This document shows positions 5,803 to 6,973 of a DNA stretch of 6,973 bases, piece by piece. The DNA comes from Bacteroidales bacterium UBA1733. GTDB taxonomy: Bacteria > Bacteroidota > Bacteroidia > Bacteroidales > UBA3663. The notes below the pieces were generated by a model. The model saw only the letters and a list, made by a program, of their open reading frames with translations, was not told the DNA's origin and made no database searches. The translations under genes and the position numbers were made by a program. Each line of letters begins with the position of its first letter. The first letter of the stretch is position 1. The stretch spans positions 1 through 6,973 of the forward strand of contig DCIF01000118.1 in NCBI GenBank assembly GCA_002315795.1. Direction: 5' to 3'.

Positions 5803-6437
5803 CCGCCAAAATGACCAGAAGCATCATAAAAAGTCTCGGCCTCCTTGATCATCGTAGCAGTACGGTCATGCAGTTCGATGGTAGTCAGACAGCAGTTTGT
5901 ATAACGTGTGCGCCAGAAGTCTTTCACTTCTTTCAGTCCGAGTGCACAGACCAGTCCACGTATCATAGCTCCATGCGCCACGATGAGGATATCGTTGACC
6001 CCTTGCTGTTCCAAAGGGAAGATCTCTGCTTCGAAGAAAGAACGGCCACGTGCAATGAGCTGTTCGAACGACTCTCCTCCCTGCTGCGGAACATAGTTCT
6101 CCGGATGATGCAGAAGGTTATACATCGGATGTTCCGGATTCTGTCCGGCATCATCGATATTCAGTCCTTCACACACACCGAAACTGAACTCTTTGATACG
6201 CTCATCATAACAGATTTTCTCACGCTCAGGACGGCCTTCCAAGACAAGCTGAGCCGTTTCAGCAGCACGGACCAACGGACTGCAATAGACGCGATCGTAG
6301 GCCACAATCGGCCACTTCTCGCGCGTCACGACAGCCAGTTCCCGACCGTAGTCATTGAGCGGAATGTCTATCTGTCCCTGAAAGCGATGTTCCTTGTTCC
6401 AGTCGGTCTCGCCATGACGCAGCATATAGATTCTCAT
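5787..6437 (-). CDS. Histidine phosphatase family protein (phosphoglycerate mutase-like)
   Basis: The product is 216 residues with no signal peptide or membrane segment. The RHG motif is at 7-9 with the phospho-accepting His8 (LRHGETDWN). Further active-site residues are Arg57 (SPLVRAAETA), Glu83 (IKEFSFGVCEG) and the second catalytic His155 (VAHGAMIRG). These are hallmarks of the dPGM-like histidine phosphatase branch. The substrate cannot be read from sequence: phosphoglycerate mutase, alpha-ribazole phosphatase and broad small-molecule phosphatase are all possible, and no cobalamin gene is nearby to favour the second. The ATG at 6435-6437 overlaps the murF stop as ATGA, and the 3' end overlaps comEC by 16 bp, so it is translated as part of this operon. 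Confidence 0.92.
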   Translation of the reverse strand: MRIYMLRHGETDWNKEHRFQGQIDIPLNDYGRELAVVTREKWPIVAYDRVYCSPLVRAAETAQLVLEGRPEREKICYDERIKEFSFGVCEGLNIDDAGQNPEHPMYNLLHHPENYVPQQGGESFEQLIARGRSFFEAEIFPLEQQGVNDILIVAHGAMIRGLVCALGLKEVKDFWRTRYTNCCLTTIELHDRTATMIKEAETFYDASGHFGGWITQ

Positions 6438-6973
6438 AAGCCAAAACGCTGTTTAATGACATTAGCAGCCTTCTCCAACTGCACACCACGACTTCCTTTC
6501 ACCAGGATCGTACCTCCCAGATTACGCATCACATCGGTATCACTGATCAGATCGTCCACCTTCTCATAACAGCGCACGTTCATACTGTTCTGAGCCGCAT
6601 AGAGCAGTCCTTTCTGTCTGAAGACTTTGCAGAACTCCTCTCCTACCAATATGGTCATATCAAGCTTGATACCCGATGAGAAGAGGAAATCGAGAATCAC
6701 CGTATGTTCTTTCTCCGACTCTGCTCCCAGCTCGCGCATATCACCGAGGATCACGCTTTTATGTGGAGCGTCGTTCAACTGGAAACTGGTCAACGCTGCG
6801 TTCATCGAAGTAGCATTGGCATTATACGCATCCATGATGAGCTGATTGCCATAACCCAGTTCTACCAGCTGACTGCGCATATTCTGAGGTTCATAGCCTT
6901 CGATAGCCGACTTGACCTGTTCCAGACTCACCTCAAAGTAACGTCCAACAGTAGCTGCTGCCTGACAGTTCAC
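6434..6973 (-). CDS. murF: MurF, UDP-MurNAc-tripeptide:D-Ala-D-Ala ligase, C-terminal part
   Basis: This is the last 179 residues of a gene whose 5' end lies beyond the right edge. The frame is open at 6973, and the codon there (GTG) is an internal Val, not a start. MurF adds D-Ala-D-Ala to the UDP-muramoyl tripeptide, the last cytoplasmic step in making the peptidoglycan pentapeptide. In view are the end of the central ATPase domain (NCQAAATVG at 2-10) and the C-terminal Mur ligase domain, with DAYNANATSM (48-57), LGDMRELG (76-83) and LVKGSRG (157-163), all strongly typical of MurF rather than of MurC, D or E. Its TGA overlaps the phosphatase ATG by 4 bp, making it an upstream member of the four-gene minus-strand operon. 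The operon promoter is not in the window. Confidence 0.95.
   Translation of the reverse strand: MNCQAAATVGRYFEVSLEQVKSAIEGYEPQNMRSQLVELGYGNQLIMDAYNANATSMNAALTSFQLNDAPHKSVILGDMRELGAESEKEHTVILDFLFSSGIKLDMTILVGEEFCKVFRQKGLLYAAQNSMNVRCYEKVDDLISDTDVMRNLGGTILVKGSRGVQLEKAANVIKQRFGL

Noticed and set aside
5811..6569. A 252-codon open frame on the plus strand
   Set aside because: It lies antisense to the phosphatase and the end of murF, both of which have clear catalytic motifs. Its translation is rich in Cys, Ser, Thr and His and matches no family I know.

Overview
This window looks like chromosomal DNA from a Bacteroidota member, most likely Bacteroidales and close to Prevotella/Segatella. Three things point there. 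The promoter between the divergent genes at 2690-2837 is a perfect Bacteroidota-type promoter (TTTG, 19 bp, TATCTTTG). Start codons are preceded by A/T-rich leaders rather than Shine-Dalgarno sites. The gene families (a basic AURKAIP1/COX24 micro-protein beside HU and RNase G, a LytS-type kinase, a ModF-like ABC ATPase) are typical of the group. The genus is inference. I see no insertion sequence, tRNA, rRNA, CRISPR array or phage gene; this is ordinary, densely packed core genome.

Left block, all on the minus strand (read right to left): an HU-family nucleoid protein (2390-2689) from a strong promoter at 2729-2759; a 28-residue, very basic AURKAIP1/COX24-like putative ribosomal protein (2261-2347); a hairpin plus U-tract terminator (2208-2236); RNase G (607-2187); and, 10 bp further on, the N-terminal half of a ModF-like ABC ATPase (596 to beyond base 1). 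The block joins nucleoid, ribosome and RNA-processing functions. The terminator sits directly in front of the RNase G start codon, so rng expression may depend on read-through.

Centre: mutY (2838-3887) is the only plus-strand gene and diverges from HU. It encodes a complete adenine glycosylase with catalytic Glu, catalytic Asp and a 4Fe-4S Cys cluster. A heptanucleotide tandem repeat lies in its C-terminal domain. Its last 32 bp overlap the convergent histidine kinase gene, and a 19-bp near-perfect palindrome sits in that overlap.

Right block, all on the minus strand: the C-terminal part of murF (6973 to 6434), a histidine phosphatase (6437-5787), a very short ComEC/Rec2 permease (5802-4885) and a LytS-type sensor kinase (4884-3856). 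The junctions are a 4-bp overlap, a 16-bp overlap and a 0-bp gap, so this is a tightly coupled operon. The ComEC protein holds only the membrane competence core. The kinase has no response regulator in view.

I did not find a clear new defence or mobile system. The points most worth checking are the frameshift-capable repeat in mutY, the minimal ComEC coupled to a sensor kinase, and the terminator in front of rng.
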